From contig NZ_CABPRV010000003.1 in assembly GCF_902459735.1 (NCBI RefSeq), positions 62,001 to 126,000 on the forward strand: 64,000 nt of DNA. The letters run 5' to 3'. Below, in pieces: positions 1-9,172 of the stretch (its first letter is position 1; every line of letters begins with the position of its first letter). Position numbers and translations under genes: made by a program. This DNA comes from Pandoraea capi (GTDB taxonomy: Bacteria; Pseudomonadota; Gammaproteobacteria; Burkholderiales; Burkholderiaceae). The notes under the pieces were generated by a model that was not told the DNA's origin, ran no database searches, and saw only the letters and a list, made by a program, of their open reading frames with translations.

Positions 1-1854
1 GCCGTCCAGCCGTGGCAGATCCCGCAGATGCCCCCCGGACAGACGTCGCCGCAGCGGCTCGATGGCCGCGACATCCGGCAGTTGCCCGGCCATCGGCAGA
101 CGATCCGGGACGAGTGCCCGGAAGGCCGTGCGTCCGCCCAACTCGGCGGCGGCACTCTCACTGGCCAGTCCACCGTCGCCAAAGGCCGCTGCGTGCGCGG
201 GCAGCAAGGTGGCTAGCCGACGCAGGTTGGCCTGATGATCGGCCAGACGGACTTCCTCGGCCGGATCGTCGAACCCGTAGGTCGCGCCTGTGATGGGTCC
301 AGCGCCCCCCAATAGCGATGGCGCGACATAACCGTCGCCGCAAACCGGCACACGAAGCTCGGGCAGCGCGTCGGGCGGCAGGAAGGTCAGTTGCCCGCGA
401 ACCCGTCTGACCGGCAGGTACGTCGGGTCGAGGTACGGCGCCAGCAGCTTTTGCGAGAGGTCGGCAGCGGTCACGATTGCCACATCGGCGGTGGTCAGTT
501 CGCGTCCGGTGTCGTCGAACGCCGTCCAGCGGCCGTCCTCACGTCGCGCCAGCCGTTCGACGCTCACGCCATAGCGCGCATCCAGCGACGGCCCCGACGC
601 CACCAGTTCGGCGCGACACAACATGGCCGGGGCAAGCCAGCCGCCCTCCGGATACCACACCCCCCCGTGGGCCAGCGTTTCTCCGGCGAGCGCCGAGGCT
701 TGCGCCACGTCGACCCATTTCGCATACGCGTCCGGATACGCGTGCGCTTCCATGACCTGCTGCAACGCCTGCGCCTCGGTGTCGGTCGTGGCGACCTGAA
801 GCAGGCCGTCGGCGTGTCCGGGCAGGCCGCCCGGGAGCGTTCGCCATTGCGAGAGCGCGTAGAGGAAACCGGCGCGCGTCAGACGCGACAGCACGTTGTC
901 ATCGGCCGAGAGTTGCGGATGGAAGACGCCTGCGGGATTGCCTGACGCCGCCGTCCCCGGGGCTTGCGCCCGCTCGAAGAGCCGAACGCGCCAGCCGCGC
1001 GCGATGAGGCGTCGCGCCATCGCTGCCCCGGCCATCCCCGCGCCCACGATGATCGCTTCACGCGTGTGCTGCGCCCGTGGCGTGCGGGCCGCAGGCGGAT
1101 CGTAACGGCGCATGCGGTACGGCGGCGCATAGGGCCCGGCGAGCATCGAGCGTTTTGGCCCGTACCCGTGATGACGGATGACCTGAAAGCCCGCGGCGAT
1201 CAGATCGCGACGGACCTGTCCGACGGCGGTGTACGTCGCCAGCGTCGCTCCATCGCGCGCCAGCCGACCGAGCGACTTGAAGATCTCCAGCGTCCAGATG
1301 TCGGGGTTCCGTGACGGGGAGAAGCCATCGAGATAGAAGGCGTCCGCCCCCACGCGCAGCGACGGCAGCAGATCGGTCGCGTCGCCGAACCCCACGCTCA
1401 GCACCACGCCCGGGGCGAGGTCCAGCCGGTGCCAGCCGGCAACCGGCAAAGGCCATACTTCGCACAGCCGTTGCACCAGCGGCGCGAGTTCCGTCATGCC
1501 GGGCTGCACGAGCATCGGTTCGAGCGTGCGGCGCAGATCCAGCGCACGGAACGGATATTTCTCCACGGACACGAAGTGCAGCCGGGCGGGACGTTGGGGG
1601 TCGTCGCGCCAGGCCGCCCACGTCGCGAGGAAATTCAGGCCCAGACCGAAACCGGTCTCGACGATCACGAATTGCTCGCGCCCCCGCCAGCGCTCAGGCA
1701 AGCCATTGCCACCGAGAAAGACGTACCGCGCCTGGCCGAGCGCACCGCCCGTGCTGTGATAGACGTCTTCGAAGGCGTCTGAATAGGGGGTGCCGTCTTC
1801 CGTCGTGGACGGTTGCGCAGGTGTGATCGGGCTGCTGCCCGGACGGCGGCTCAT
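1..1854 (-). CDS. mnmC: tRNA U34 5-methylaminomethyl-2-thiouridine bifunctional enzyme MnmC (3' end outside window)
   Basis: MnmC finishes the wobble-uridine modification mnm5s2U in tRNA. Its FAD domain removes the carboxymethyl group and its SAM-dependent domain methylates the amine. About 618 codons are visible. The N-terminal methyltransferase half shows PYSDAFEDVYHS, GALGQARYVFL and the SAM-binding ETGFGLGLNF, then FYLDGFSPSRNPDIW. Around residue 275 the oxidoreductase half starts with the dinucleotide-binding GAGMAGAAMARRL. The frame is open to base 1, so the C-terminus is missing. The start at 1854 overlaps the stop of the upstream ClC gene as ATGA, so the two are probably translationally coupled. 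mnmE, which acts earlier in the same pathway, lies at 13.4-14.9 kb. Confidence 0.95.
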   Translation of the reverse strand, partial: MSRRPGSSPITPAQPSTTEDGTPYSDAFEDVYHSTGGALGQARYVFLGGNGLPERWRGREQFVIVETGFGLGLNFLATWAAWRDDPQRPARLHFVSVEKYPFRALDLRRTLEPMLVQPGMTELAPLVQRLCEVWPLPVAGWHRLDLAPGVVLSVGFGDATDLLPSLRVGADAFYLDGFSPSRNPDIWTLEIFKSLGRLARDGATLATYTAVGQVRRDLIAAGFQVIRHHGYGPKRSMLAGPYAPPYRMRRYDPPAARTPRAQHTREAIIVGAGMAGAAMARRLIARGWRVRLFERAQAPGTAASGNPAGVFHPQLSADDNVLSRLTRAGFLYALSQWRTLPGGLPGHADGLLQVATTDTEAQALQQVMEAHAYPDAYAKWVDVAQASALAGETLAHGGVWYPEGGWLAPAMLCRAELVASGPSLDARYGVSVERLARREDGRWTAFDDTGRELTTADVAIVTAADLSQKLLAPYLDPTYLPVRRVRGQLTFLPPDALPELRVPVCGDGYVAPSLLGGAGPITGATYGFDDPAEEVRLADHQANLRRLATLLPAHAAAFGDGGLASESAAAELGGRTAFRALVPDRLPMAGQLPDVAAIEPLRRRLSGGHLRDLPRLDG

Positions 1855-3599
1855 TCGCTTCCCCGCTCTTCGGTGACGATTTCGATCAGCCCCGGCAGCG
1901 ACACCACGCCCAGCCACTCGCCGTCGGCGCCCGTCACGGGCACCCAGTCGGCGTGCATCTTGCCCACCGAGCGCAATGCGCTGACCAGCGCCATGTCGCC
2001 GTCGAGCGCCTTGCAGGGCGTGACGATCTCCGTCCAAAGTTCCGGTTTGCCTGTCGCCTGACGTCGCCACCAACTGGCGGCGTCGAGCGTGCCGATCAGG
2101 CGGCCATCCTGCGCGCGCACCACAAGGTTGCGGTATCCGGTGTCGACGAAGCGCTCGCCAATGGCATCCGAGCTGTCGGCGGCGCTCACGACGGCGTCGT
2201 TATCCTCGTTATCCACGGCCAGAGACGAGAGCCGCATCTCGCTGCCCTCGCCCGTCATCGACAACCAGCGGCCAGCCACCTGATTGCGACGCAGCGACTT
2301 TGCGTAGACCGAGTCGGCGCGCAGCGTGTGCGCCGTCAGATAGGCGGTCACGCAGGCCAGCATGAGCGGCAGGACGACCTGATAACTCAGCGTCATCTCG
2401 AAGATCATCAGAATCGACATCAGGGGGGCGTACGTCGTGGCCGCAAGAAACGCCCCCATACCGACGACCGCGTAACTGCTCGCCACCGACGCCGTTGCCG
2501 GGGCAAGCGCGTTCATCGCGATGCCGTAAAGACTGCCGAGCGCGGCGCCGACGAAGAGCGTGGGCGTGAAGACCCCGCCGACCGCCCCGGACCCGGCGGA
2601 CGACGCCGTCGCCAGCACCTTGAACACCAGCACCATTGCGAGCGCCTGCCAGGCCCAATGCGTGTGCAGGATCGAGTTCACCACGCTGTAGCCGTTGCCC
2701 CAGACCTGCGGCACCTGCAACGAGAGCACGCCCACGATCAGGCCGCCGAGCGCGAGCCGCAGGAACAGCGGGATGGGCAAGGCCCCGAAGCGCGCCTTGG
2801 CGGTGTCGAGCAGGCGCAGGAACAACGGTGCGAGCACGCCGGCCAGCACGCCGAGGCCCATGTAGAACAGGACTTCCCAGCCGGAAACGAAGTCGAAGCG
2901 CGGCATTTGATAGACCGCGTCGTAGCCGAGGAACTGGCGGATGACGATGTTGGCGATGACCGACGCGACGACCAGCGGCCCGAGCGTTGCCGTCGAAATG
3001 GAGCCGTAGACGATCTCGGAGATGAACAACGCGCCCGCAATCGGCGCGTTGTAAGCCGACGTGATACCGGCGGTGGCGCCGCAAGCGACCAGCAGACGGA
3101 GGCGCTCGGGCGGGAACGCCAGAATGCGTCCGACGAGTGAGGCAAACATCGCGGCGAGCTGCACCATCGGCCCTTCCCGGCCGATCGATGCCCCGGACGC
3201 GACCGAGCACAGCGACGACAGGCTCTTGACGAGCGTTTGCCGCAGACTGAGCACGCCCGTGCCGATGGCGATCGCCTCCATATAGTCGTCGGAGCCCTTC
3301 TTGGGCACCCACAGCGAGGCGTACTGAAGAATCAGGCCGGCGACGAGCCCGCCGGCGGTCGGCAGCAGCAGACGCTGCCACCAGTTGAGGTCCTGCGCCA
3401 GCTCGACCATGCCGCTGCGGTGTCCGGCGAGCAGAAATTGCAGACCCGAGAGCGCCTCACGGAACGCGACGGTCGCCAACGCCCCCAGCAGTCCCACGAT
3501 GCCGGCCAGCAGCAACGTGATTTGCAAGGTGTTCGGCGCGAATTGACGTCGCACCCACACGACGACGGGCAATTTGGCCCAAGCGGACACGGCTGACAC
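1851..3599 (-). CDS. ClC-family chloride channel/transporter with C-terminal CBS region (ClcB-like)
   Basis: This 582-residue inner-membrane protein has the ClC hallmarks: GREGP with the gating glutamate (in SIGREGPMVQL) and GGVFTPTLFVGA. YNAPIAGALFISEIVYGS matches the helix that carries the inner proton glutamate in exchangers. Here the position of E. coli ClcA E203 is Ile, as in ClcB and the eukaryotic channels. A soluble tail of about 150 residues holds CBS-like sequence (RNLVVRAQDGRLIGTLD). The start is GTG at 3599; I see no clear Shine-Dalgarno sequence. It overlaps mnmC by four bases. It probably conducts chloride; the missing inner glutamate argues for channel-like rather than coupled behaviour, which is inference. 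Confidence 0.9.
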   Translation of the reverse strand: MSAVSAWAKLPVVVWVRRQFAPNTLQITLLLAGIVGLLGALATVAFREALSGLQFLLAGHRSGMVELAQDLNWWQRLLLPTAGGLVAGLILQYASLWVPKKGSDDYMEAIAIGTGVLSLRQTLVKSLSSLCSVASGASIGREGPMVQLAAMFASLVGRILAFPPERLRLLVACGATAGITSAYNAPIAGALFISEIVYGSISTATLGPLVVASVIANIVIRQFLGYDAVYQMPRFDFVSGWEVLFYMGLGVLAGVLAPLFLRLLDTAKARFGALPIPLFLRLALGGLIVGVLSLQVPQVWGNGYSVVNSILHTHWAWQALAMVLVFKVLATASSAGSGAVGGVFTPTLFVGAALGSLYGIAMNALAPATASVASSYAVVGMGAFLAATTYAPLMSILMIFEMTLSYQVVLPLMLACVTAYLTAHTLRADSVYAKSLRRNQVAGRWLSMTGEGSEMRLSSLAVDNEDNDAVVSAADSSDAIGERFVDTGYRNLVVRAQDGRLIGTLDAASWWRRQATGKPELWTEIVTPCKALDGDMALVSALRSVGKMHADWVPVTGADGEWLGVVSLPGLIEIVTEERGSE

Positions 3600-4166
3600 G
3601 GATAGGAGGCGGTTGTTGTCGTAGTGGGCCTCATGGTATCGACCGACGCCTTTTTTTGAAAGCGCACCGCCGGACGATCAAATTGACCGTAGAAACTGAA
3701 TAATGCTCAGGTAAGGCATTTTTCGTCAGGGTATCGGTGCCGTTTCGGCGCATCGCTCGATGTCGATTGGGTGTCGTCGATCCGTGATCGATTTTGGCTC
3801 TGACGGATTCCACCGATTTTTCAAGTTCGGTGGATTTTGCAGACCCTCCGACCGACGACTCGTTTCTGAACGTTATTCAGATAAAGGTAAATTTCGAGGC
3901 TTGAAGCGGGTTTTAGAGAGGGATTTTGGCGCTTTGGCGGACGTAGCGCCCTTTCGCTAGGCCACTGATTGCATGGCGTCTGTTGGCGGCCTAATTCCCG
4001 CGCGACCCCGGTTGGCCCATCCTTCGACACGAATTCAGTGACGGTGCGCCCTTCCGGCCTTTGCCCCTCATGGACACCTTCAACGCCCCATCACATTGCT
4101 GGTCACATTCCACGCGGTGAAATAGAATGGCGCGCAATCGAATTGGAACTCAAGCGTAATACCCGA
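3600..4166. other. intergenic region between divergent clc-like gene and marR-like gene
   Basis: About 570 bases without a convincing gene, and visibly more AT-rich than the surroundings between 3640 and 3960. It must hold the divergent promoters of the ClC gene and the MarR/OhrR-like gene. The marR reading frame stays open upstream to 3969, but that extension has no family homology that I recognise. Confidence 0.5.
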
Positions 4167-4622
4167 ATGGCAGTTAGCAAAAAGGCCGCACAAAAATCGC
4201 CCGTGCGTCTGGAAGATCAACTGGGCTTCGCGTTGTACTCGGCATCGCTGGCGATGACAAAGGCCCACAAGCCGATGCTCGACCGACTGGGTCTGACCTA
4301 CTCGCAATACCTCGCCATGGTCGTGCTCTGGGAACAGGACGACATCGCCGTCAATCAGTTGGGTGCGCGTCTCGGTCTCGACTCGGGCACGCTCACGCCG
4401 TTGCTGAAAAGACTGGAAATCATGGGACTTTTGACGCGTCGTCGTGGCGAAGAGGACGAACGTCAGGTGTTCATCGACCTGACGCCGCGTGGCGTGAGTC
4501 TGCGTCGTGAGGCGCGTCAGGTGCCGGCACAAATTCAGGCCGCCACGGGGCAATCCGATACCGCGCAAAAGACGCTGCGCAACCTGCTTCTGCAATTGCG
4601 CGATACGCTCACCGACGTCTAA
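4167..4622 (+). CDS. MarR/OhrR-family transcriptional regulator lacking the sensing cysteine
   Basis: A 151-residue winged-helix regulator. The closest family is OhrR, the organic-hydroperoxide repressor: QLGFALYSAS, LGLTYSQYLAMVVLWE, LDSGTLTPLLKRLE and RRGEEDERQVFIDLT follow its pattern throughout. OhrR senses peroxide through a cysteine in the motif QLCFALY; here that residue is Gly20, and the protein contains no cysteine at all. The tyrosines of ALYSAS and LTYSQY remain. I chose ATG 4167 because family homology begins just after it; a longer frame from 3969 has no recognisable sequence. No ohr peroxidase gene is adjacent. It could respond to another ligand or be constitutive. Confidence 0.88.
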   Translation: MAVSKKAAQKSPVRLEDQLGFALYSASLAMTKAHKPMLDRLGLTYSQYLAMVVLWEQDDIAVNQLGARLGLDSGTLTPLLKRLEIMGLLTRRRGEEDERQVFIDLTPRGVSLRREARQVPAQIQAATGQSDTAQKTLRNLLLQLRDTLTDV

Positions 4623-4630
4623 GAAAGAAA

Positions 4631-4660
4631 ACGCGCGCTTCCGTACGGAAAAGCGCGCGT
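4631..4660. terminator. bidirectional-looking hairpin between convergent genes
   Basis: A ten-base perfect stem (acgcgcgctt with aagcgcgcgt) around a ten-base loop. An A-rich run upstream (4621-4630) reads as a T-run on the minus strand. It sits between the convergent marR-like and dedA-rhodanese genes, so it best fits termination of the minus-strand gene and possibly of both. Confidence 0.7.
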
Positions 4661-4700
4661 CATTCAGTTGTGCGCAATCTAATGCGCCATCGTCGAAAAC

Positions 4701-5648
4701 TCAGTGTGCGGGCACGAGCATTTCCATCCCGTCGATTTTCTCCACGGTATAACCGGCATCACGCCAGGCATCCAGTCCGCCGAGCAACGGACGCACTTCC
4801 GCAAACCCCTGCTGACGCAGTTGCTGGGCCAGTTTCGCGGCCGTCACCTCGTTGGGACAGGCGCAGAACACCACGATGCGGCGATCGCGAGGGATATCCC
4901 GCAGCTTCTCGGCGATTTGGTCCGGCTCGATGGCCAGCGCCCCCGGAATCGTGAAGGGATCGACGGCGCGGCGTGCGGCGGAGCGCACGTCGATCACGAC
5001 CGGCGTGATCTCGTCCTTCATCCAGCCTTCGAGCGTCTTTACGCCGATCCGGGCCATGCGCAGCGAACGCAGCAGGCGGTAACGGTTCAGCCAGCGATTG
5101 AGCAGGTACAGCGCGAAGACCAGCACTACCAGCCACAGCACGCCGCGACCGAGCGTGTCGAACGCATCGAGCACGGCCACGATGTGCGACGCGAAGCCCA
5201 CGCCGAGCGCCACGGCGACACCCGACCAGAGCACCGCGCCAATGGCGTCGTACAGCAGGAAGGTGCGCCACGGCACGCCGAGCGCCCCGGCCATCGGCAC
5301 CGACAGCGCGGAAAGCCCCGGCACGAAGCGGGCAAACATCAGCACCCGCACGCCGTGACGTCCGATCGCCCCTTCCGTGCGGCTCACACAGGTGTCCGGC
5401 GAGATGGACAGACGGCACATCAGACGCAGGATGTGGTGACCGTAGCGACGTCCGGCGAGGAACCAGAGCGCGTCGCCGAGCAATGCGGCGAAGACCGCGA
5501 GGGCGATGATCAGCAGCGGCGAGAACAGCGACGTCGATGCCGTCACGATGAGCGTGGGATAGGCCGGCAGCGGCAGCCCCAGCGCCTGTCCGAAGATGTT
5601 CAGGAAGACGAGCCAGAGCCCGAAGCGGGCGATCATATTGAACAACAT
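4701..5648 (-). CDS. DedA-family membrane protein fused to a C-terminal rhodanese domain
   Basis: A 315-residue fusion. The N-terminal 200 or so residues are a DedA/SNARE-associated membrane domain: PLPAYPTLIVTAS, a GDALWFLAGRRYG re-entrant motif and ARFVPGLSALSVPMAG, the family's Arg/Pro signature. The C-terminal 100 residues are a rhodanese fold (VVIDVRSAARRAV, then VVFCACPNEVTA with a candidate active-site Cys, then LLGGLDAWRDAGY). I place the start at ATG 5648; the frame is open to 5870, but nothing upstream resembles the family. DedA proteins are linked to lipid flipping and proton-motive-force homeostasis. What the attached sulfurtransferase does is unknown. Confidence 0.85.
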   Translation of the reverse strand: MLFNMIARFGLWLVFLNIFGQALGLPLPAYPTLIVTASTSLFSPLLIIALAVFAALLGDALWFLAGRRYGHHILRLMCRLSISPDTCVSRTEGAIGRHGVRVLMFARFVPGLSALSVPMAGALGVPWRTFLLYDAIGAVLWSGVAVALGVGFASHIVAVLDAFDTLGRGVLWLVVLVFALYLLNRWLNRYRLLRSLRMARIGVKTLEGWMKDEITPVVIDVRSAARRAVDPFTIPGALAIEPDQIAEKLRDIPRDRRIVVFCACPNEVTAAKLAQQLRQQGFAEVRPLLGGLDAWRDAGYTVEKIDGMEMLVPAH

Positions 5649-5921
5649 GCCGGGTACCTGTTGGCGGATGAGGGTTGGCCGAAGCGAGGCCGCAGACGAC
5701 GAACGCGCGCCAGTCGGCGCGCAAAGTTGCATGTTACTGCCGGGCTGTGACGGCCAGAAGCCGTGAAGCCGAAAAGTATTGTTGCTTTTCTGGAACGATC
5801 GCCTCAAAAGCGACGGCGACCTGCCGCAATCGTCCCGATAGCGCGCGATTCGGCGACCCCAATGAGGCACCCGACCAAAAAGGCACGGCCTACGAGCGTT
5901 CAGCCTGTCATTGACGCGCCA

Positions 5922-7487
5922 TCAGTGCCCCATCGCCGCCGACGCCCCCCGCTTCGGCCGGGTCAGCCAGACGAGCGCGGCCATCGCGAGGAAAACATAC
6001 CCCGACAAATGGAAGATGTCGTTCGTCGCCAGCATGAAGGACTGGCGTGTCACCAGATCGTTGAGCATGCCGAGATCGGCGCCGTTCGCCAGCCCCAGCC
6101 CCTGGCGCAACTGATCGAGGTAGCTCGTCGTGGCATCCGAATACGGGGTGACGTGTTCGGCGAGCCGCGCGTGATGGTAGATGGCGCGGTCCTCCCACAT
6201 TGTCGTGCTGACCGCCGTGCCGATGGCGCCCGAAAGCGTACGGAAGAAGTTCGACAGGCCGGAGGCGGCCGCCAGACGGTCGTCCGAGATGCTGGAGAGC
6301 GTGATGGTCGTGACCGGCACGAAGAAGCAGGCGATCCCGATGCCTTGCACCAGTCGTGGCTCGATGACCTTCGCAAACGACAGATTCAGCGCGAAATGCG
6401 AGTTCCAGAACGACACCCCGGCAAAGACGAAGAACGCGAACGACGCCACCGCCCGCAAATTCAGCCGGTTCATGTTTTGCCCGATGATCGGCGACAGCAC
6501 GAGCGCCAGCAGACCCACGGGCGCTGTCGCCAGCCCGGCCTTGCCGGCGGTGTAGTCCATCACCGTTTGCAGCCATAGCGGGAAGATCACGACCGAGGCG
6601 AAGAACGTCATGAAGCCGAACGAAATCACCACGACGCCAAGCGCAAAGTTGCGATCCTTGAAGAGCGTGAGGTCGACGATCGGTTTGTCCGACGTCAGCT
6701 CCCACAGGATCAGGAACGACAGGCAGATCGCGGCGGTAAGCGCGAGCGTGACGATCAGACTGTTGTTGAACCAGTCGCGGTCCTTGCCGAGGTCGAGCAT
6801 CATCTGCAACGAGCCGACGCCGATGGCCAGCAACGCGAGTCCGATCAGATCGATGGGCAGCTTCTGCGTCTTGGTTTCATGACCGCGTAGCAGGAGGAAG
6901 CATGAGATTGCCGAGAACAGGCCGACGGGCACGTTGATGTAGAAGATCCACGGCCACGTGTAGTTGTCCGTGATCCAGCCGCCGACCACGGGACCGAAAA
7001 TCGGCGCGACGATCACCGTCATCGCCCATAGGCCAAGCGCCAGCCCGCGTTTCTTCTCGGGGAAACTGCGCAGCAGAATGGTCTGCGAGAGCGGCACCAT
7101 CGGGCCGGACACGAGCCCTTGCAGCAGACGGAAGAAGACGAGCGACTCCATGTTGGGCGCGAGGCCGCACAGCATCGACGCAATCGTGAAGGCCATGACC
7201 GAGAGCACGAACAGTCTGGCTTCGCCCACGCGCCTCGCGAGCCATCCGGTCAGCGGCACGGCGACGGCGGCGGCCACTGCGTAGGAGCTGATCACCCACG
7301 TCCCCTGACTGTTCGAGACGCCGACACTCCCGGCGATGGTCGGCACGGCAACGTTCGCGATGGACGTGTCGAGCACCTCCATGAACGTGCCGAGCGCGAG
7401 CCCGACGGTCAGGATGGCCAGTCGCCCGCCGGTAAGCGGCGCGCCGGTCGGCGCGGCGGCGGAGGTTGCGGTGGCAGCGTCTGCCAT
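5922..7487 (-). CDS. DHA2-family (EmrB/QacA) multidrug efflux MFS transporter
   Basis: A 521-residue, 14-helix major facilitator of the drug:H+ antiporter-2 family. Diagnostic sequence includes LDTSIANVAVPTIAGSVG in helix 1, a QGTWVISSYAVAAA stretch, and GPVVGGWITDNYTWPWIFYI, the family motif between helices 5 and 6. ATG 7487 is preceded by GGAGA at good spacing; the longer frame to 7565 is not needed. In other bacteria EmrB works with a membrane-fusion partner EmrA. No emrA or outer-membrane factor gene is adjacent, so it may act alone or with partners elsewhere. Substrates cannot be predicted. Confidence 0.92.
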   Translation of the reverse strand: MADAATATSAAAPTGAPLTGGRLAILTVGLALGTFMEVLDTSIANVAVPTIAGSVGVSNSQGTWVISSYAVAAAVAVPLTGWLARRVGEARLFVLSVMAFTIASMLCGLAPNMESLVFFRLLQGLVSGPMVPLSQTILLRSFPEKKRGLALGLWAMTVIVAPIFGPVVGGWITDNYTWPWIFYINVPVGLFSAISCFLLLRGHETKTQKLPIDLIGLALLAIGVGSLQMMLDLGKDRDWFNNSLIVTLALTAAICLSFLILWELTSDKPIVDLTLFKDRNFALGVVVISFGFMTFFASVVIFPLWLQTVMDYTAGKAGLATAPVGLLALVLSPIIGQNMNRLNLRAVASFAFFVFAGVSFWNSHFALNLSFAKVIEPRLVQGIGIACFFVPVTTITLSSISDDRLAAASGLSNFFRTLSGAIGTAVSTTMWEDRAIYHHARLAEHVTPYSDATTSYLDQLRQGLGLANGADLGMLNDLVTRQSFMLATNDIFHLSGYVFLAMAALVWLTRPKRGASAAMGH

Positions 7488-7935
7488 GTGATGCGTCTCC
7501 CTGAAACGACGGCCGGCGCCCGTGGCGCCGCACGATCGATGTCTTTCCCGGATGGTGCCGCACATCCCGCGCGTTGTGCGACGCGGGTTTGGAAGCGAGT
7601 CTCTAAATCGTCAGGATGCGCTCGTTACTGTCTCGCAACTCGTCACGTCTTGCGTGAATTACGCGTCCCGTAAGGGTTTGCGGCCGGGGCGGTTCATGGG
7701 TTGAGCGTCGGCTGCGGCGATTCGTCCAGTTGGGCCGAACGCCGGACGGTTTTACCTCTTGACGCCGTAGGGGCGGCAGGATTGAATCGCCCGTAGCGCC
7801 CGACGTTTGCCATGCTGCGTCGCTGTCCACGGGTGCTGTCGTCACGCCGTCCGTTGTCTCGCAGGCTCAAATAAGAAACTCTCGTCCCTTCGCCCAACGG
7901 CGGTCCGGCGAAAAGAAAAACCACAGGATAAGCCC
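7488..7935. other. divergent intergenic region, EmrB-type gene / MHYT gene
   Basis: About 450 bases between divergently transcribed genes. I see no gene with homology, and no clear operator or riboswitch. Both promoters presumably lie here. Confidence 0.4.
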
Positions 7936-8730
7936 ATGCAGCCAGGTAGCGTCGTTCCCCTGTATTACAGCGAGTTCCTTGTCCTGCTGTCCTTCGTGAT
8001 ATCGGCGCTGGGTGCCTATGTCGCGCTGGTGGCCGCGTCGCGGATTCGCGATGAGGACGGACGTATCAGCGCCGGCTATGTCATCGTGGCGGCGTTCGCG
8101 CTCGGGGGCATCGGTATCTGGGGCATGCATTTCATCGGCATGGCCGCGCAACGCATGCCCTTCCCCGTTACCTATTCGCTCTGGCCTACGCTGGGTAGCC
8201 TCCTGCTGGCAGTGATCGTCTCCGGACTGGCGCTCTGGTACGTCGCGCGGGCGCCGTATCGAAACGCACTGCAATGCGCCGTCGGTGGCGTGGGGGCGGG
8301 TCTGGGCGTTGCCGGCATGCATTATCTCGGCATGAGTGCGGTGCGCACGCAGGCGTACTTCGAATGGGATACGACGATCATTGCGCTCTCGGTGCTCATC
8401 GCCATCGTGGCGGCGAGCGTGGCGCTATGGCTGGCGTTTCATCTGGAGACCAGCCTGCAACGTGCGCTGGCGGCGCTGGTCATGGCGGTGGCCGTGTGCG
8501 GGATGCATTACACCGGCATGCGCGCGGGCACGATCATCTGCACAGCGGAGACACGCGCGCAGGTCAGCCTGCGCTTGCAGGGCGATACGCTGCCGTACGG
8601 GGTATTCGTGATCGCGTGTGTGGTGCTGATGGCGATGGCTGTGCTGCTGTATCGCACTTCGCGCAAGCGGCGCGAACGCATGGCGGCGCGTCTGGACGCA
8701 CTGATGCGTCAACGGGCGGGGCACGTCTGA
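7936..8730 (+). CDS. MHYT-domain integral membrane sensor
   Basis: A 264-residue protein of about seven helices. It has the three MHYT signatures at the outer ends of helices: WGMHFIGM, AGMHYLGM and CGMHYTGM. This domain is proposed to bind a metal and sense O2, CO or NO at the periplasmic face. Often it is fused to GGDEF/EAL domains, but here only a short basic tail (RTSRKRRERMAARLDAL) follows, so no cyclic-di-GMP output is encoded. ATG 7936 has AGGATAA upstream, while the longer frame from 7807 adds only unrelated sequence. Stand-alone MHYT proteins are common in Burkholderiales; their output is unknown. Confidence 0.85.
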   Translation: MQPGSVVPLYYSEFLVLLSFVISALGAYVALVAASRIRDEDGRISAGYVIVAAFALGGIGIWGMHFIGMAAQRMPFPVTYSLWPTLGSLLLAVIVSGLALWYVARAPYRNALQCAVGGVGAGLGVAGMHYLGMSAVRTQAYFEWDTTIIALSVLIAIVAASVALWLAFHLETSLQRALAALVMAVAVCGMHYTGMRAGTIICTAETRAQVSLRLQGDTLPYGVFVIACVVLMAMAVLLYRTSRKRRERMAARLDALMRQRAGHV

Positions 8731-8820
8731 CCGGTTGTGGCAACGTGCAAGACATCTCGCGGAATTCGGAATAGGCGTACGGAATGCGTTGAACGAGCGC
8801 ATTGCGCGTCGTCACAATAC

Positions 8821-8856
8821 AAAACGCCGGCCCCTCGTAAGACGGGCCGGCGTTTT
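8821..8856. terminator. strong bidirectional Rho-independent terminator
   Basis: aaaacgccggccc (8821-8833) pairs perfectly with gggccggcgtttt (8844-8856) around a ten-base loop, giving an A-run before and a T-run after the GC stem. It lies between the convergent MHYT gene and the 71-residue gene and would serve both. Confidence 0.85.
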
Positions 8857-8899
8857 GTTGGGTCAGGCTTTCAGAGCGTCTGACGACGCTGCACCACGA

Positions 8900-9115
8900 T
8901 CAGTGCAGAATCGGGCTTCCGCTGATGGGCATGACATCGCCTGTTTCGATCAGGTCGACGATATCGAACGGTTCAGTGTTGAGTTCGCGCGACGCGCCGG
9001 GTTGGCCGGCGTACCACTTAACCATCGCCATGTGACCCAGCACACGGGTCACGATGCCAACGGCACCACGCGGCACTGCGATGTGATTGGATTTGACGAT
9101 CGATCCGACTTGCAC
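8900..9115 (-). CDS. small conserved-looking hypothetical protein (71 aa)
   Basis: A 71-residue protein beginning MQVGSIVKSNHIAVPRG, with a possible small beta-barrel character (GIVTRVLGHMAMVKWY). It has no signal peptide or membrane helix. The start is GTG at 9115, supported by a perfect AGGAGG six bases upstream, and it ends just before a strong terminator, so it is very likely expressed. It lies 57 bases downstream of the thpR-like gene on the same strand. I do not recognise a named family; the sequence recalls KOW/SH3-like folds, which is a guess. Confidence 0.75.
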   Translation of the reverse strand: MQVGSIVKSNHIAVPRGAVGIVTRVLGHMAMVKWYAGQPGASRELNTEPFDIVDLIETGDVMPISGSPILH

Positions 9116-9172
9116 TTGAGCCTCCTGCGAATGACGAGAAACCGATGCGCCGACCGGCCGGCCGGTGCATCG

